A DNA stretch of 64,000 nucleotides from Pararhizobium sp. (GCA_017794825.1 CP051237.1:5815342-5879341); one strand, 5' to 3'. Positions 8,096-16,968 are shown, counted from the first letter of the stretch. The notes: generated from the sequence alone by a model not told the origin. Made by a program: numbers and translations.

Positions 8096-10045
8096 TCAGG
8101 TCGTATCAGATTCGATTATCGCATCGACGGCGTGAATATTTCGTTGCTCCGTATTCAAGCGCCGCGCGATATGATCAACGGCCTCATTCAGCGTGTATCC
8201 ACGATCGGTCAGTTCCACGAAACGATCGAGTTCCGCGCGCCAGGCGGCTTGTGAGAAAATCCGGTCGAATTCCCGCGGCGCGATGCTCAAAAGACCCTTT
8301 GCCCGGCTCATCGCGTCGACGCGCAATTCGTCGTGTTCGCTGTCCATGCCGATTTCCAGACCAACCCGCACCCGCGCCGGCAGATACCCCGTGGTCTGGA
8401 CGAAGGTAAGTTCGGCGTGTCGCCGGCTTTCGGGCGTCAGACGGCTATCCAATTCGGCCCAGACCTGATCCGCGACCTCAGCCTGGGCCGGATTTGTCCC
8501 ATCCATCGCCAGATGCCCCGCCGACAAGGCTTGGTTGAACTCGCGGTTTCGCAGCTGAGTTTCAAGTCGCTTGTTCAGTCTGGCTTCGAGCCGCGTCCGA
8601 TCACTTGGCGTCAGGTCTTCTGAAGCAAGACCGGACCCGCTCGCAAGGTCGCCACGATCAATCGCACTTTCGATCCGTCGCGCGTTTTCTGTCATCCTGC
8701 CGAATCGCGCGATGTCCTTTTGGGCATTGCGACGCGCGACGAGATCCCTCGCTCTTGCCTCCTCTCGCAATCGCCCCGTGAAACCAAGGAAAGCCAGGCG
8801 GGAATCGGGTTCACCAGCCACCACGCCCGTTCCATCCTCTGTTTCGTTGGCAAGCGCCGCCTCGAAAAGGTCGCCCTCTGCTTTCTCGGCCGGTCGGAAG
8901 GATCCGTTGACGCCGGCGACATCGATCTCGGCATCAGACGTCGCGTGCTCGGCGCCAGCCTCCAGCACGCGCGCTTTTTCACCGGTCCAGTCGGCGACAA
9001 TTCCAAGGCCATTTTCAAAAACCACGACATCTCCTCTGTCGCGGCGCCCCGCGGGGGTCGCGAAAGCGCGCAGACTGTCGCTGTACGCGCTCACGCCTTC
9101 CGGAGAAGCCTCAAGCCAACCCCGGGCGAAGACCGTCGCCTTCGCGCCCTCGTCGAAGTTCAATCTGGCGGAGAACATCTTCCTGAACAAACGATCGAAA
9201 ACACCGGAGACAAACGCTTCGCCCCCTGAAACGGCATTCGCAATAGTATGGCTTTTCAGGTTTTTCTTGCCGTCACCTTTAAACAATGGCTGTCGCGAGA
9301 CGCCCAGAAATTCGCCCACCTCTTCTGGACGATTGTCGACGTAATTGTCGACGATGGCTGTCGCGAGGCGTTTGCGAATCTCTGCGCCCAGCGCTTCTTT
9401 TGTCTGATCCGGCAATCCGGAAAGCGCGACCTTTTGCAAATATCCCTGCAAGACGTCGTCATGGGCCGCGAGCTGTTCTCTCACGGCGCTCGCGGCCCTT
9501 TCGCCTGCCTCTGCTAGCGCGGTCAGCCTGTGGCTGCGCATGATGTCGGATTGCGCGACGGCCGCTGCATTTCTCACGGGCTCCATGGCCCGATCGGCGA
9601 CAGCCGTCGCCGCCGGCTGCATATGCTCCGGCTGTTTCGCCCGCAAGGCCGACAGGCGAGGCTCGATGATGCGGTCGACGACACTTGAGTAGTAGTCGCC
9701 CGGATCGCCGTCATGTTCCTGCGCCGCCTGCGCCGCTTCAACAACAGCCTGCCCGACTGTGTCTTCCAGCTCGGTCAGGAAATCGAACCGGGCTGCTTCC
9801 TCGAGACGAAGGTCCCGAAACTGTCCGATCACGGATTCCTCCGCGACATCCACTCCATGATCAGCCGCGTTGTCCGCCGCTGCATCGCCAATCGTATTCT
9901 GGTCCAGGTTCAACCGGATACGGCTGATGACCGCGCCCAGTTGCTGAAGACCTCTTCCAGCTGCATCGTTCACTGGCGCGCGCGGCATGCCGCCCCGGTC
10001 CGTATCCAGCGAAGCGTTTGAGAAATATGTCGGTATCCTGGCCAT
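8096..10045 (-). CDS. Large internal virion (ejection) protein
   Basis: 649 residues, rich in Ala, Glu and Arg, with long predicted helices and no signal or membrane span. The N-terminus (MARIPTYFSNASLDTDRGG, then GLQQLGAVISRI) resembles the start of internal virion or ejection proteins coded between the tail tube genes and the fibre gene in podoviruses. Such proteins leave the capsid with the DNA and help it cross the envelope. No lysozyme or transglycosylase motif was seen. The call depends mainly on position and composition. Confidence 0.6.
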   Translation of the reverse strand: MARIPTYFSNASLDTDRGGMPRAPVNDAAGRGLQQLGAVISRIRLNLDQNTIGDAAADNAADHGVDVAEESVIGQFRDLRLEEAARFDFLTELEDTVGQAVVEAAQAAQEHDGDPGDYYSSVVDRIIEPRLSALRAKQPEHMQPAATAVADRAMEPVRNAAAVAQSDIMRSHRLTALAEAGERAASAVREQLAAHDDVLQGYLQKVALSGLPDQTKEALGAEIRKRLATAIVDNYVDNRPEEVGEFLGVSRQPLFKGDGKKNLKSHTIANAVSGGEAFVSGVFDRLFRKMFSARLNFDEGAKATVFARGWLEASPEGVSAYSDSLRAFATPAGRRDRGDVVVFENGLGIVADWTGEKARVLEAGAEHATSDAEIDVAGVNGSFRPAEKAEGDLFEAALANETEDGTGVVAGEPDSRLAFLGFTGRLREEARARDLVARRNAQKDIARFGRMTENARRIESAIDRGDLASGSGLASEDLTPSDRTRLEARLNKRLETQLRNREFNQALSAGHLAMDGTNPAQAEVADQVWAELDSRLTPESRRHAELTFVQTTGYLPARVRVGLEIGMDSEHDELRVDAMSRAKGLLSIAPREFDRIFSQAAWRAELDRFVELTDRGYTLNEAVDHIARRLNTEQRNIHAVDAIIESDTT

Positions 10046-10066
10046 GGTGTCGTGCTAGCGCTCCGG

Positions 10067-10510
10067 TCAGATCGTCGCCCAGTTGGACTTTGCAGCGCCG
10101 CCGATCACGGGCGAGAGAAACCCGAAGATCGCGCTTTGCCTCACTGCGGCGGCGTTCTGCTTCTGGTAGCGGGCATTGGTCATGAGGTTTTGCGTGCGCG
10201 CCTCGCTTCCGTAGCGGATCGCCCGTATGTCGAGCGCCGCTTCCGCAGCCGTGTCGTCGATCACGGCAGCGGCGCTGCCCGTCGGCTTCACGCCGGAGGC
10301 GGCGTAGTTTGCCACCTGGCGTCCGGCGAGCATTCTGGCCTGACGGGTGATCCTGTCGGCTTCGTAACGCCCCCGTTCGGCTTCCATTTCCGCCTGGTTC
10401 TCGTAAAGCTCTGCCTGCGTTTCATACGCGTCGGCCTGCGCCTGCGAGGCCGCCAGGCTGCCGAGGCCTGACAACACGCCGCCAACCAGCGGCAGCAATT
10501 GAATACACAT
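10067..10510 (-). CDS. Internal virion protein, T7 gp14-like
   Basis: 147 residues. A hydrophobic glycine-rich N-terminus (LLPLVGGVLSGLGSLAASQA) is followed by a helical Gln/Glu/Tyr-rich region (YETQAELYENQAEMEAERGRY) and then MLAGRQVANYAASGVKPTGS, the pattern of podoviral core proteins of the gp14 type. These sit inside the head and are ejected first, forming part of the channel through the outer membrane. The start overlaps the stop of the tail tubular B gene (TAATG at 10510), which implies coupled translation. Confidence 0.7.
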   Translation of the reverse strand: MCIQLLPLVGGVLSGLGSLAASQAQADAYETQAELYENQAEMEAERGRYEADRITRQARMLAGRQVANYAASGVKPTGSAAAVIDDTAAEAALDIRAIRYGSEARTQNLMTNARYQKQNAAAVRQSAIFGFLSPVIGGAAKSNWATI

Positions 10511-12993
10511 TACGGTTCTCCTTCTACGCCAACCATGACGCTGCGTATCGTGGCGGGATAGGCCCTGTCCGAGCGGATGATCGCAACGCCGGAATTGCTC
10601 CAGCTGTCCTCCGTCGAAAGCTTTTTGCAGCCGGTGAACAATTCAGGCGCGGAGCCAAGAGTTTCGGTGCTTTTCCTGAACAGGTATTCGAACTGTCTTG
10701 CAGCTGATCCAGCCCTGATATAGCCGGTCTCCAGCAGGTCGAGACTGACGGAAACTGCGCGCATCCGGCGTCCAAGCGCAGCGCCGTCCCGGTTGCCCGC
10801 TTGCGGCAAACGCAGGGTCTCGGCGTAACTCTCGAAACGCAGGCCGTAGGTGACTTTCAGGGCTGTCGTTTCACCGGGCAAGGTGAACGCCCCGTCCGAA
10901 ACGACCGCATCGCCGATATCCACGCCGTCTGCAAAGACGCCGACAGTCTCGCCTTCAAGATGCTCGGCGCCGGTGATTTCCGACGCCGCCTCCTCGAACT
11001 CCACCGTCCGGCTGCCGTCAAGAAACACCCCTTCCCCGATCGGCTTGCCGTCGAACGGCATGTCCAGATATTCGACGCTGCGTTTCACCGCGCCGTCGAT
11101 CGTGCGTTTCACGATCAGCCAGAGACGATCGCCGCTTTCCACCGGAACCACACATCCGCTTTCGACAACGGCGGCCCCATCTGCGTGACCGCCCGCGACG
11201 ATGTGCCTTGAAACGCCGACAACCTTCTGATGGCGGTCATAGGTCGTTGCGACAAGAACGCCATCCGTTCGCCCGCACCATATCAGGCTGTCCGGCGTCT
11301 CCTGGTAGCTCAGAAAGGCGATGCCCGGTTTGAAGGCGTGATCCGACAGCACAGTCAGTTCCGGCGAAAGGTAGCCATTGGCGTCGTAATTGTATGAAAA
11401 CTCGTGCAGCGTGGCCTTGTGAAACCCGGCGTATATCAGCGTATTGGATACGGTCACCGGCGCGATGGAAGCCGATCCGGTCGTCGTCTGCTGCTTTTGG
11501 CGCACATTGCCCGGAGACAGCGCTTCGGTGCTTGCCGCCGGTCCAAGCGTCCGCATCGAGCCGTTGGTCCCGATAACAAGATCTCCGCTCTCTTCGATAA
11601 AGGAAATGGCGTTCAACCGACCGCCGGTCATCGAGAGGGACAGACCGTCGGAATCCTCGACAGGAACCGATTGCCCGAAATTGCCAAACTCCAGCGACTT
11701 TGAAAGCCAGACAGTCCTCGGCATCGTATCGTTTCGGCCGAATGCTAGTCTCGCCTGGTAGAATCCCGCGCAGTGCGGCCACCCACTTTGTTCCGACCAT
11801 GCGCCAAGCGACCAGAAGACAATCGGATTGAGATCCGGCAAGGCGTGGCCGTGAAGTCTGACCCTGACAACCGTCGTTGACACGACGTCCGTGATCTCCG
11901 CCCATCTGTAGCGGCTGTCGGATCCAAGCAATCGTATGTGACGACCAGTGTCCGACGACTGAAATCCGGCGTCCCGGTTGATGCCCTCGGTGGAAGACGC
12001 GGTCAGCAAAAAGGGCGACTGGTCGCTTGCCTTTTGATGAATCGCGAGTTCGGCGCTGCGCGAATACTCGCCGTCGCTTCCGCCCCCGCCGGAGAACTTC
12101 AGCTGGTAATATTCATAGGCGGCGTCGTTCTCGAATTCATAATAGCGGGTTTCGCTTCCGCTCCACGCCGTCTCGCCGTCGCGACTGTCGAGCGTGGTCC
12201 AGTTGTCTCCGTCGTTCGATCCCTGGAATTCCCACTGGGTGAAATGGTCGTTGAATTTCGGCTCGTTGTCGGTGGCGGTGATCCAGTAGGCGTCGGCGAC
12301 CTTCCGCGCGTCATCCGCGAACTGAAAACGGATATAACCGCTCGATCCCTCGGCCAGCGCTATCTGGGCGACCTTTTCCCGGTCGAACATGCGGAAGGCG
12401 TCCGTCGATCCGTTGCTGGCGCTCGCCGTTCCTTCGGAATCCGTATTTGATGACATCTGCGGCGTGATGTGACCCGATTTTTCCGGCGTCAGCGTCGTCG
12501 CAGTCGCGTTTTCCTCCAGGTAAGGCCCGTCCTCGAATTCGAACGCCGAAAACGCCCAGTCCACCTCGCCGGACCGGATCAGCCTGAAGGGCGGATAGTC
12601 GCCGTGAACCATGTAGAGAACATCGGCGCTTTGGGCGTAGCTCACAGAGGCGACGTCGGAAACATCGTATGGAGATTCGATTTCGTAGGCTTCGCCGTCG
12701 ATCTGAACCTGACCGTCGAGCGCAAAGAAGCGGCAAAAGCGATCGCCCTGTTCGATGACGTAGGCTTCCGTTTCGTTGAAAGCGAACGGAAACAACCGGG
12801 CAACGTCTGTGCTGTCCTTGATCTCCGCCACGAAGACGGTTCCGGACCGGCGCCGGATGCCGCCCTGCCGCAGAACGTAGAAGTTTTCGCACTTGGCCAG
12901 CCCCATGGCGTAGTGATCGGTATCGATACGCCCGTGCAAGGTCGGCGACAACTCGCCGCGCGTAAATGTCGCCTGAATGGGATAGACAGTCAC
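10510..12993 (-). CDS. Tail tubular protein B (nozzle) with inserted discoidin-like domain
   Basis: 827 residues from a GTG at 12993 preceded by GAGGTTAGG. The N-terminus (PIQATFTRGELSPTLHGRID, then KCENFYVLRQGGIRRRSGT) is characteristic of podoviral nozzle proteins that close the short tail. Residues about 180-330 contain FRMFDREKVAQIA, YIRFQFADDARKV, WEFQGSNDGDNWTTLDSR and YYQLKFSG, the signature of an F5/8 type C (discoidin) domain, a sugar- or lipid-binding fold. The rest (LPDLNPIVFWSLGAW, FGRNDTMPRTVWLSKS) returns to nozzle-like sequence. It lies directly after tail tubular A, as in T7. Confidence 0.78.
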   Translation of the reverse strand: MTVYPIQATFTRGELSPTLHGRIDTDHYAMGLAKCENFYVLRQGGIRRRSGTVFVAEIKDSTDVARLFPFAFNETEAYVIEQGDRFCRFFALDGQVQIDGEAYEIESPYDVSDVASVSYAQSADVLYMVHGDYPPFRLIRSGEVDWAFSAFEFEDGPYLEENATATTLTPEKSGHITPQMSSNTDSEGTASASNGSTDAFRMFDREKVAQIALAEGSSGYIRFQFADDARKVADAYWITATDNEPKFNDHFTQWEFQGSNDGDNWTTLDSRDGETAWSGSETRYYEFENDAAYEYYQLKFSGGGGSDGEYSRSAELAIHQKASDQSPFLLTASSTEGINRDAGFQSSDTGRHIRLLGSDSRYRWAEITDVVSTTVVRVRLHGHALPDLNPIVFWSLGAWSEQSGWPHCAGFYQARLAFGRNDTMPRTVWLSKSLEFGNFGQSVPVEDSDGLSLSMTGGRLNAISFIEESGDLVIGTNGSMRTLGPAASTEALSPGNVRQKQQTTTGSASIAPVTVSNTLIYAGFHKATLHEFSYNYDANGYLSPELTVLSDHAFKPGIAFLSYQETPDSLIWCGRTDGVLVATTYDRHQKVVGVSRHIVAGGHADGAAVVESGCVVPVESGDRLWLIVKRTIDGAVKRSVEYLDMPFDGKPIGEGVFLDGSRTVEFEEAASEITGAEHLEGETVGVFADGVDIGDAVVSDGAFTLPGETTALKVTYGLRFESYAETLRLPQAGNRDGAALGRRMRAVSVSLDLLETGYIRAGSAARQFEYLFRKSTETLGSAPELFTGCKKLSTEDSWSNSGVAIIRSDRAYPATIRSVMVGVEGEP

Positions 12994-12998
12994 TGCGC

Positions 12999-13586
12999 CT
13001 AACCTCGAACCGCTATCACGTCATTCGTGTCCGCGCGCTCGACCATTCCCTGCAAGCCGTCGATCCGCCGTCCCCGTTTGAGTTCCTGCTCGAAGCGGTC
13101 TGCGGCAAGTTGGGCGAAACTCGCCTTGCCGGTAATCGCATGGGCGAGGTTGGCCGCCAGAAAGGCGGCGAACGCTGTTACGGCGACAGGTGACCAGAGC
13201 CCGAACTGGCTGACGCGCTTGATGTAGCGGCATTTGAGCGGCGGCGGCGCATCGGTCAGTATGCTCCCGTTTTCGATTTCGTGCGCAATCGTTCCGCCAT
13301 TGAACTGACCCTCTTCGCGCAGCGGCAAAACGCGCAGACAATCGCCCGGTAGCGGATAACTGTAGTCCCAGCCGAAAAAGGGTTCATCGGCGCTGGCCGC
13401 CAGTTGTGTCCGCGCAATGGCGAAGTTCCATGGATGGGCCGCGAGAAAGGAGTCCCGCAACGCATCGAAGTTTCTCTTGAACCGACGCGCATTCGGCTCG
13501 TCATCGTCGATAGAACCGATCGGTCCTTCGTGCAGCATGTCCAGCGCCATGTTGCAAACGCCGGTTTCCGTCATCGCGGATGTCAT
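12999..13586 (-). CDS. Tail tubular protein A (T7 gp11-like adaptor)
   Basis: 195 residues. VCNMALDMLHEGPIGSIDDD, ARRFKRNFDALRDSFLAAHPWNFA and FGWDYSYPLPGDCLRVL form the classic tail tubular A pattern. The protein makes the ring between portal and nozzle and ends the DNA channel. Its ATG overlaps the stop of the preceding small gene (ATGA at 13583-13586). The size is that of the family (about 190 residues). Confidence 0.85.
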   Translation of the reverse strand: MTSAMTETGVCNMALDMLHEGPIGSIDDDEPNARRFKRNFDALRDSFLAAHPWNFAIARTQLAASADEPFFGWDYSYPLPGDCLRVLPLREEGQFNGGTIAHEIENGSILTDAPPPLKCRYIKRVSQFGLWSPVAVTAFAAFLAANLAHAITGKASFAQLAADRFEQELKRGRRIDGLQGMVERADTNDVIAVRG

Positions 13587-13825
13587 GCCTTTTCTCCCGA
13601 CGCGGCGCCAGTGGAGCCGCTTCCGGCCTTCCTTCCCGCAAGTGCGGACCTACGGTTGGCACGGCCGATGGCGACCACCTGGTCCGCAAGCTCCCGGCGT
13701 TTCACAGCGCCGGCGTCGTCACTTTTGACAAGGTGGGTCAGTCCACCTGCGCCGACGGCCAGCCTTGCCAGATGGTCGCGTCGAACGATATCGGCGCCGT
13801 TGCGGAGCCGTTTGGTTTTCGTCAT
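13583..13825 (-). CDS. Small basic phage protein between capsid and tail genes (80 aa)
   Basis: 80 residues, starting at an ATG with CAGGAGATCG just upstream; a longer upstream start would cross the terminator and the capsid stop. It is rich in Arg, Ala and Gly (KTKRLRNGADIVRRDHLARL, then AIGRANRRSALAGRKAG) with no known domain. Small basic proteins at this position are common in podoviral gene orders and may assist head completion. Its stop overlaps the start of tail tubular A. Function unknown. Confidence 0.6.
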   Translation of the reverse strand: MTKTKRLRNGADIVRRDHLARLAVGAGGLTHLVKSDDAGAVKRRELADQVVAIGRANRRSALAGRKAGSGSTGAASGEKA

Positions 13826-13836
13826 ATCGATCTCCT

Positions 13837-13865
13837 GAAAAAGAAAACGGGGGCGATTGCCCCCG
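13837..13865 (-). terminator. Rho-independent terminator after the capsid gene
   Basis: On the minus strand CGGGGGC and GCCCCCG form a seven-pair GC stem with a four-base loop, followed by TTTTCTTTTTC. It lies 13 nt past the capsid stop and just before the ribosome site of the next gene. It would let most transcripts end after capsid while some read through to the tail genes. Confidence 0.85.
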
Positions 13866-13877
13866 TCGAAGAGCCGG

Positions 13878-14903
13878 TTAGCCGGCGTTGACGTCAAGCT
13901 GCGCGAGCTTGATGTTTTTCCGGTCGTAGACACGGTCCCAGTTCGCGGCGAGAACCAGTTCGGATTCGGTCGGAGAAATCCCTGAACACGAGGCGTCCGT
14001 CCATTTCACACCGCGCGGATGCAACACGCAATGCCGCCGAGTGACCATGTTGGTCTGGCCGCCGCCATTGCCCTTCAGCGGAGACCGGTCATATTCCAGC
14101 GCCTGGTCTGCATCCAGAGACGCTGACGCATAGGCGAATGCGCCGCGCCCGAACAGGTAGCAGGTGTACTTGTCAGAGTTCGTCCCCGAGGTCACCGGCA
14201 TCTGGTCGTCGATGATCACGAGCCGACCCTTGTAGTATGGAATGTCCTTCTCCAGCTTGGAGTCCTGGACGTAGTCGATGTCGTCATTGTCCTGCACCGA
14301 CAGGAAAACCGACGAATGCATGGCGATCGCCACAACGTCGCCGAGGCGGTCTCCCATTGTCTGGCAAGCCCTGTCGAAAGCCGATCGGGAAAAACGATTG
14401 GCCGCCGTCGGCGACGCGATATCCTGATAGACGGAGAATATCATGTCGGAGTCGTCGTTGGCGGAATTGTCCGCAAACAGGCCCTGGCAGGACGCGATGA
14501 GCATCGTCTGTTCGGCGCCCATCCAGTCTTCAGCCAGATGCTGCAGTACGTGCCCCGCCGGGTCCTTCCGGTGTCCACTCGCCATGATCCCGGCAATATC
14601 CATGTGGGAATAGGCCTTGGCCCAATAGTGCTTGACGGCCTGGTCCTTGCTGGCCGTCACCTTTCGGGGCGTAATCTCCACGGTTTCGTCGTCGGATACG
14701 ATGTCGGGCGCAGTGCGTGAGAGATAGTCCCAAAAAGGCATGTTGATCAAACGCCCGCCGGCGTTCAATTGCGACAGAACTTCCTGCGGAGGCGTTTCAA
14801 GAATGCCGGACCGGACGAACAGATTTCGCTCCGGAAATTCTTCCTTCATATAGCCGAGATAGACCTCGGGCGTGATGATGTCTGACTGCTTCGCAATAGC
14901 CAT
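13878..14903 (-). CDS. Major capsid protein
   Basis: 341 residues starting MAIAKQSDIITPEVYLGYM. The N-terminal IITPEVY, NMPFWDYL, KHYWAKAYSHMDIAG, AIAMHSSVFLSVQDND and the C-terminal MVTRRHCVLHPRGVKW are typical of coat proteins of HK97 fold in podo- and siphoviruses. It follows the scaffold gene after 31 nt and is closed by a strong terminator, as expected for the most abundant virion protein. The call is by pattern and position; no structure comparison was possible. Confidence 0.85.
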   Translation of the reverse strand: MAIAKQSDIITPEVYLGYMKEEFPERNLFVRSGILETPPQEVLSQLNAGGRLINMPFWDYLSRTAPDIVSDDETVEITPRKVTASKDQAVKHYWAKAYSHMDIAGIMASGHRKDPAGHVLQHLAEDWMGAEQTMLIASCQGLFADNSANDDSDMIFSVYQDIASPTAANRFSRSAFDRACQTMGDRLGDVVAIAMHSSVFLSVQDNDDIDYVQDSKLEKDIPYYKGRLVIIDDQMPVTSGTNSDKYTCYLFGRGAFAYASASLDADQALEYDRSPLKGNGGGQTNMVTRRHCVLHPRGVKWTDASCSGISPTESELVLAANWDRVYDRKNIKLAQLDVNAG

Positions 14904-14934
14904 GCGTATCCTCTTTCATTGGCAAAAAGCGCGC

Positions 14935-15828
14935 TCACAAGCGATAGGTCTTGGGGTCCTTTCCCGCTGACTGGATGAGTTGGCGCGCAAGGGTCGGGTC
15001 GTCGCGAATGATGGAGTTCTGTTCGTCCCAGTTTCGGCTTTCGTCGGAAAACGGATTGCGCGACGCGACGCCACCTGAGACGAGTTGGTCTTCGGCGAAC
15101 ATCGCCTCGCCGGCTTTCGCGAGCGCCATTACGATCCCGGGCGCCAGAATGCGCTGTTGCCCGTCAATCACGCCTGCGTCCACGAGTTCGGACATCAGGG
15201 TTTCACCCCCAAGACCGTCAACCGCCTTCGAGAAGTGCTCTCTATGGGTCGCGTAGCGTCGGGAACCCTTCGGTCCCCAGGCCTCCTCGATCGCTTTCGT
15301 GGATTCGTCGGCAAGCCTTTCGAAAAGCGCATTGTTTTCCGATTGTCGGGCCTGAATGGCGTTGGCTGCATGCTGCAGAAACCAGTCATGGGCTTTTGCC
15401 GAAACATGCGCCGGCAATTTCGCATCGTGCGAGAACTGCCGCCAGGCGTTGGCGAATTCGCTGTCGTAGGGCATGTCTTGCGGCAGTCCCTCGGGCAACG
15501 AATACTCGTAGCCGGCTGCGTCCTCTGGCCGAAGTCGCGCAGTCAGACGATCGTAGAATGTATCGACTTCCTCCGCGCTTGCATCCTCGGCCGGAAACCG
15601 GACGGAGCGACCGATCAGGCTTTCCATCTCGCGGGATTTCGTGATGAGACCGGAGAGCATCTCCGCCGGATCGTCATCGTTGATCCCGTTCGCGTTGATC
15701 CAGTCCCGGCTGTCCCTGTCGAGACCGGAAATGAAATCCGATGCGGAAGGGTTTGACCCGTTGTCACTTCCGCCTTCAGCAGCGTCAAGGCTGCCCGCAT
15801 GAGTTGCGGACCCGTCGAGCGTTGTCAT
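14935..15828 (-). CDS. Head scaffolding protein
   Basis: 297 residues from the ATG at 15828, with AAGGA upstream; an 18-codon longer start is less likely. The protein is acidic and hydrophilic with a disordered N-terminus (GGSDNGSNPSASDFISGL), then DSRDWINANGI and YEYSLPEGLPQDMPYD, LPAHVSAKAHDWFLQ and a C-terminal RNPFSDESRNWDE. These are features of podoviral scaffold proteins, which guide capsid assembly and are then lost. It is the first gene after promoter-like motif A and sits immediately before the capsid gene. Confidence 0.8.
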   Translation of the reverse strand: MTTLDGSATHAGSLDAAEGGSDNGSNPSASDFISGLDRDSRDWINANGINDDDPAEMLSGLITKSREMESLIGRSVRFPAEDASAEEVDTFYDRLTARLRPEDAAGYEYSLPEGLPQDMPYDSEFANAWRQFSHDAKLPAHVSAKAHDWFLQHAANAIQARQSENNALFERLADESTKAIEEAWGPKGSRRYATHREHFSKAVDGLGGETLMSELVDAGVIDGQQRILAPGIVMALAKAGEAMFAEDQLVSGGVASRNPFSDESRNWDEQNSIIRDDPTLARQLIQSAGKDPKTYRL

Positions 15829-15888
15829 ATGATAATTCCTTGTAGGTGGTGGTTTGACCGGACTGGCCAGATGCAAATGCACTGGGAA

Positions 15889-15917
15889 GCCCGCCCTGCG
15901 TTACCGCAGCGGCGGGC
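15889..15917 (-). other. Strong hairpin in the scaffold/capsid mRNA leader
   Basis: GCCCGCC-CTGCG pairs with CGCAG-GGCGGGC around a four-base loop, with one bulged base. No T-run follows on either strand, so it is not a standard terminator. It lies between motif A and the scaffold start, where a structured leader could act as an RNA-processing or stability element. Confidence 0.5.
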
Positions 15918-16002
15918 CGTATTCCGATTTGTGCTGAAGTCACGGTCCAGGGACTGAAGCATTGCCCCAGGCGTAGGTAACCGATCGTAATTGCTGATGC
16001 CT

Positions 16003-16021
16003 CTTTATAGGGGATTTTCGG
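16003..16021 (-). promoter_or_regulatory. Promoter-like motif A, upstream of scaffold/capsid
   Basis: Minus-strand CCGAAAATCCCCTATAAAG. It matches motif B before the terminase in 16 of 19 bases, and the flanking bases (TTTTG before, CATC after) are also similar. A TATAA core followed by purines recalls T7-type phage promoters. The host-like -35 position is not conserved between the two copies. Transcription would run left into scaffold and capsid. Confidence 0.55.
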
Positions 16022-16488
16022 CAAAAATTCCATTGCGCCGATTTGCTGCAACAGCGTCTTGCAGCACAGAAAAGACTTTACCTTACTGAACTCGTTGTCT
16101 ATTTCTCCTGCGAACGCTTACGACCATTGCCGTTTCTCCCGATGGAAAAGAAACTCGATGCAGTTAGCGCGGACTGCGGACAGAACCGCTATCTCCCGTC
16201 ATTCAAACAGCTCTTTTCGACAATCCACTGAGTTATCCCCTGTGGAAAGATCGCGCTCGACAGGACGCCGTTTATTGACGATTATTTTCCTGCAAGCCGG
16301 GGAAACTCTCAACCGCCAGATGGGAAAGGAACCGGAACAACTTGCAACCCTTGGGTCGCATTGGTGCAAGCGCCTGCGGCGACTGTATCTCGCGACAGAT
16401 GGCGCAAGGGACGCACTGGAAACGGATGCATACGCGATAAAGTGTACCGATACTCCGGAAAACGGCGGTCTAATTCGTTAAATCCGGC

Positions 16489-16620
16489 ATGTATGTCAGA
16501 CCTTCGGTCACGACAGATCATGAGCCAGAATTTCAAAAGAGGTTCTGGTTGTCAGATGAGCAGGCAATTCGATTGCAGCAGAATGTCCAAGGCAATCCGT
16601 TGCAAGGGAATTTCAGGTTC
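16489..16620 (+). pseudogene. Possible IS5-family transposase N-terminal remnant
   Basis: On the plus strand, from about 16525, the frame reads KRFWLSDEQAIRLQQNVQGN. This resembles the usual start of IS5-type transposases (RFWLSDEQ followed by a Leu/Pro-rich loop). The rest of a transposase is missing and the frame runs on into sequence antisense to phage genes. If real it is a short relic inside the gap between the 97-aa gene and motif A. The rest of this gap (16022-16488) shows no convincing gene on either strand. Evidence is a single short motif, so confidence is low. Confidence 0.3.
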
Positions 16621-16635
16621 CATTTGAACAGGGAG

Positions 16636-16661
16636 GCGCTGGCCGAGGCCAGCGTCTTTTT
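16636..16661 (+). terminator. Rightward terminator-like hairpin
   Basis: GCGCTGG pairs with CCAGCGT around CCGAGG, followed by CTTTTT on the plus strand. It points opposite to the phage genes, with no T-run on the minus strand. It could end a rightward transcript from the 16.0-16.6 kb gap, or be a remnant of a mobile element. Confidence 0.5.
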
Positions 16662-16674
16662 GTTGTGCGCCGCC

Positions 16675-16968
16675 CTATTCGATTTCCTTTTCGTTGTTCA
16701 CGAAATGCACCGTAAAATCGAGTTTGAAGGTTCCACCTTCGTGCCTGACTTCTTGCATCGCGAGGACTTTGCCGAGCAGCGTCATGAACCCGCCGGGATG
16801 CTTTTCCGCCTGGACGCGCAGATACTCGACCATGCTGCCGCCGCCGGCTTGCGTTGCGGCCAGCAGGACGGCGTCGCGGATCATTGGAAAATTCAACACA
16901 TTCGACGAGAGATCGGCAGCACTGCACTCGGCGCCTTCGATCGCCTTCGCCTTGTTGCGCCTGGTCAT
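16675..16968 (-). CDS. Small phage protein, unknown function (97 aa)
   Basis: 97 residues. The N-terminus is basic (MTRRNKAKA); the middle contains FPMIRDAVLLAATQAGGGSMVEYLRVQAEKHP and GKVLAMQEVRHEGG. The pattern LxxVLxxQ is reminiscent of small phage proteins found near portal genes, but no family name can be given. Its ATG overlaps the stop of the 259-aa gene by four bases, so it belongs to the terminase-portal operon. It is the last gene before the 16.0-16.7 kb gap. Confidence 0.6.
   Translation of the reverse strand: MTRRNKAKAIEGAECSAADLSSNVLNFPMIRDAVLLAATQAGGGSMVEYLRVQAEKHPGGFMTLLGKVLAMQEVRHEGGTFKLDFTVHFVNNEKEIE

Noticed and set aside
15785..16051. 88-codon minus-strand frame over the scaffold leader
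   Set aside because: It covers the promoter-like motif and leader hairpin, has no ribosome site, and overlaps the scaffold start in another frame.
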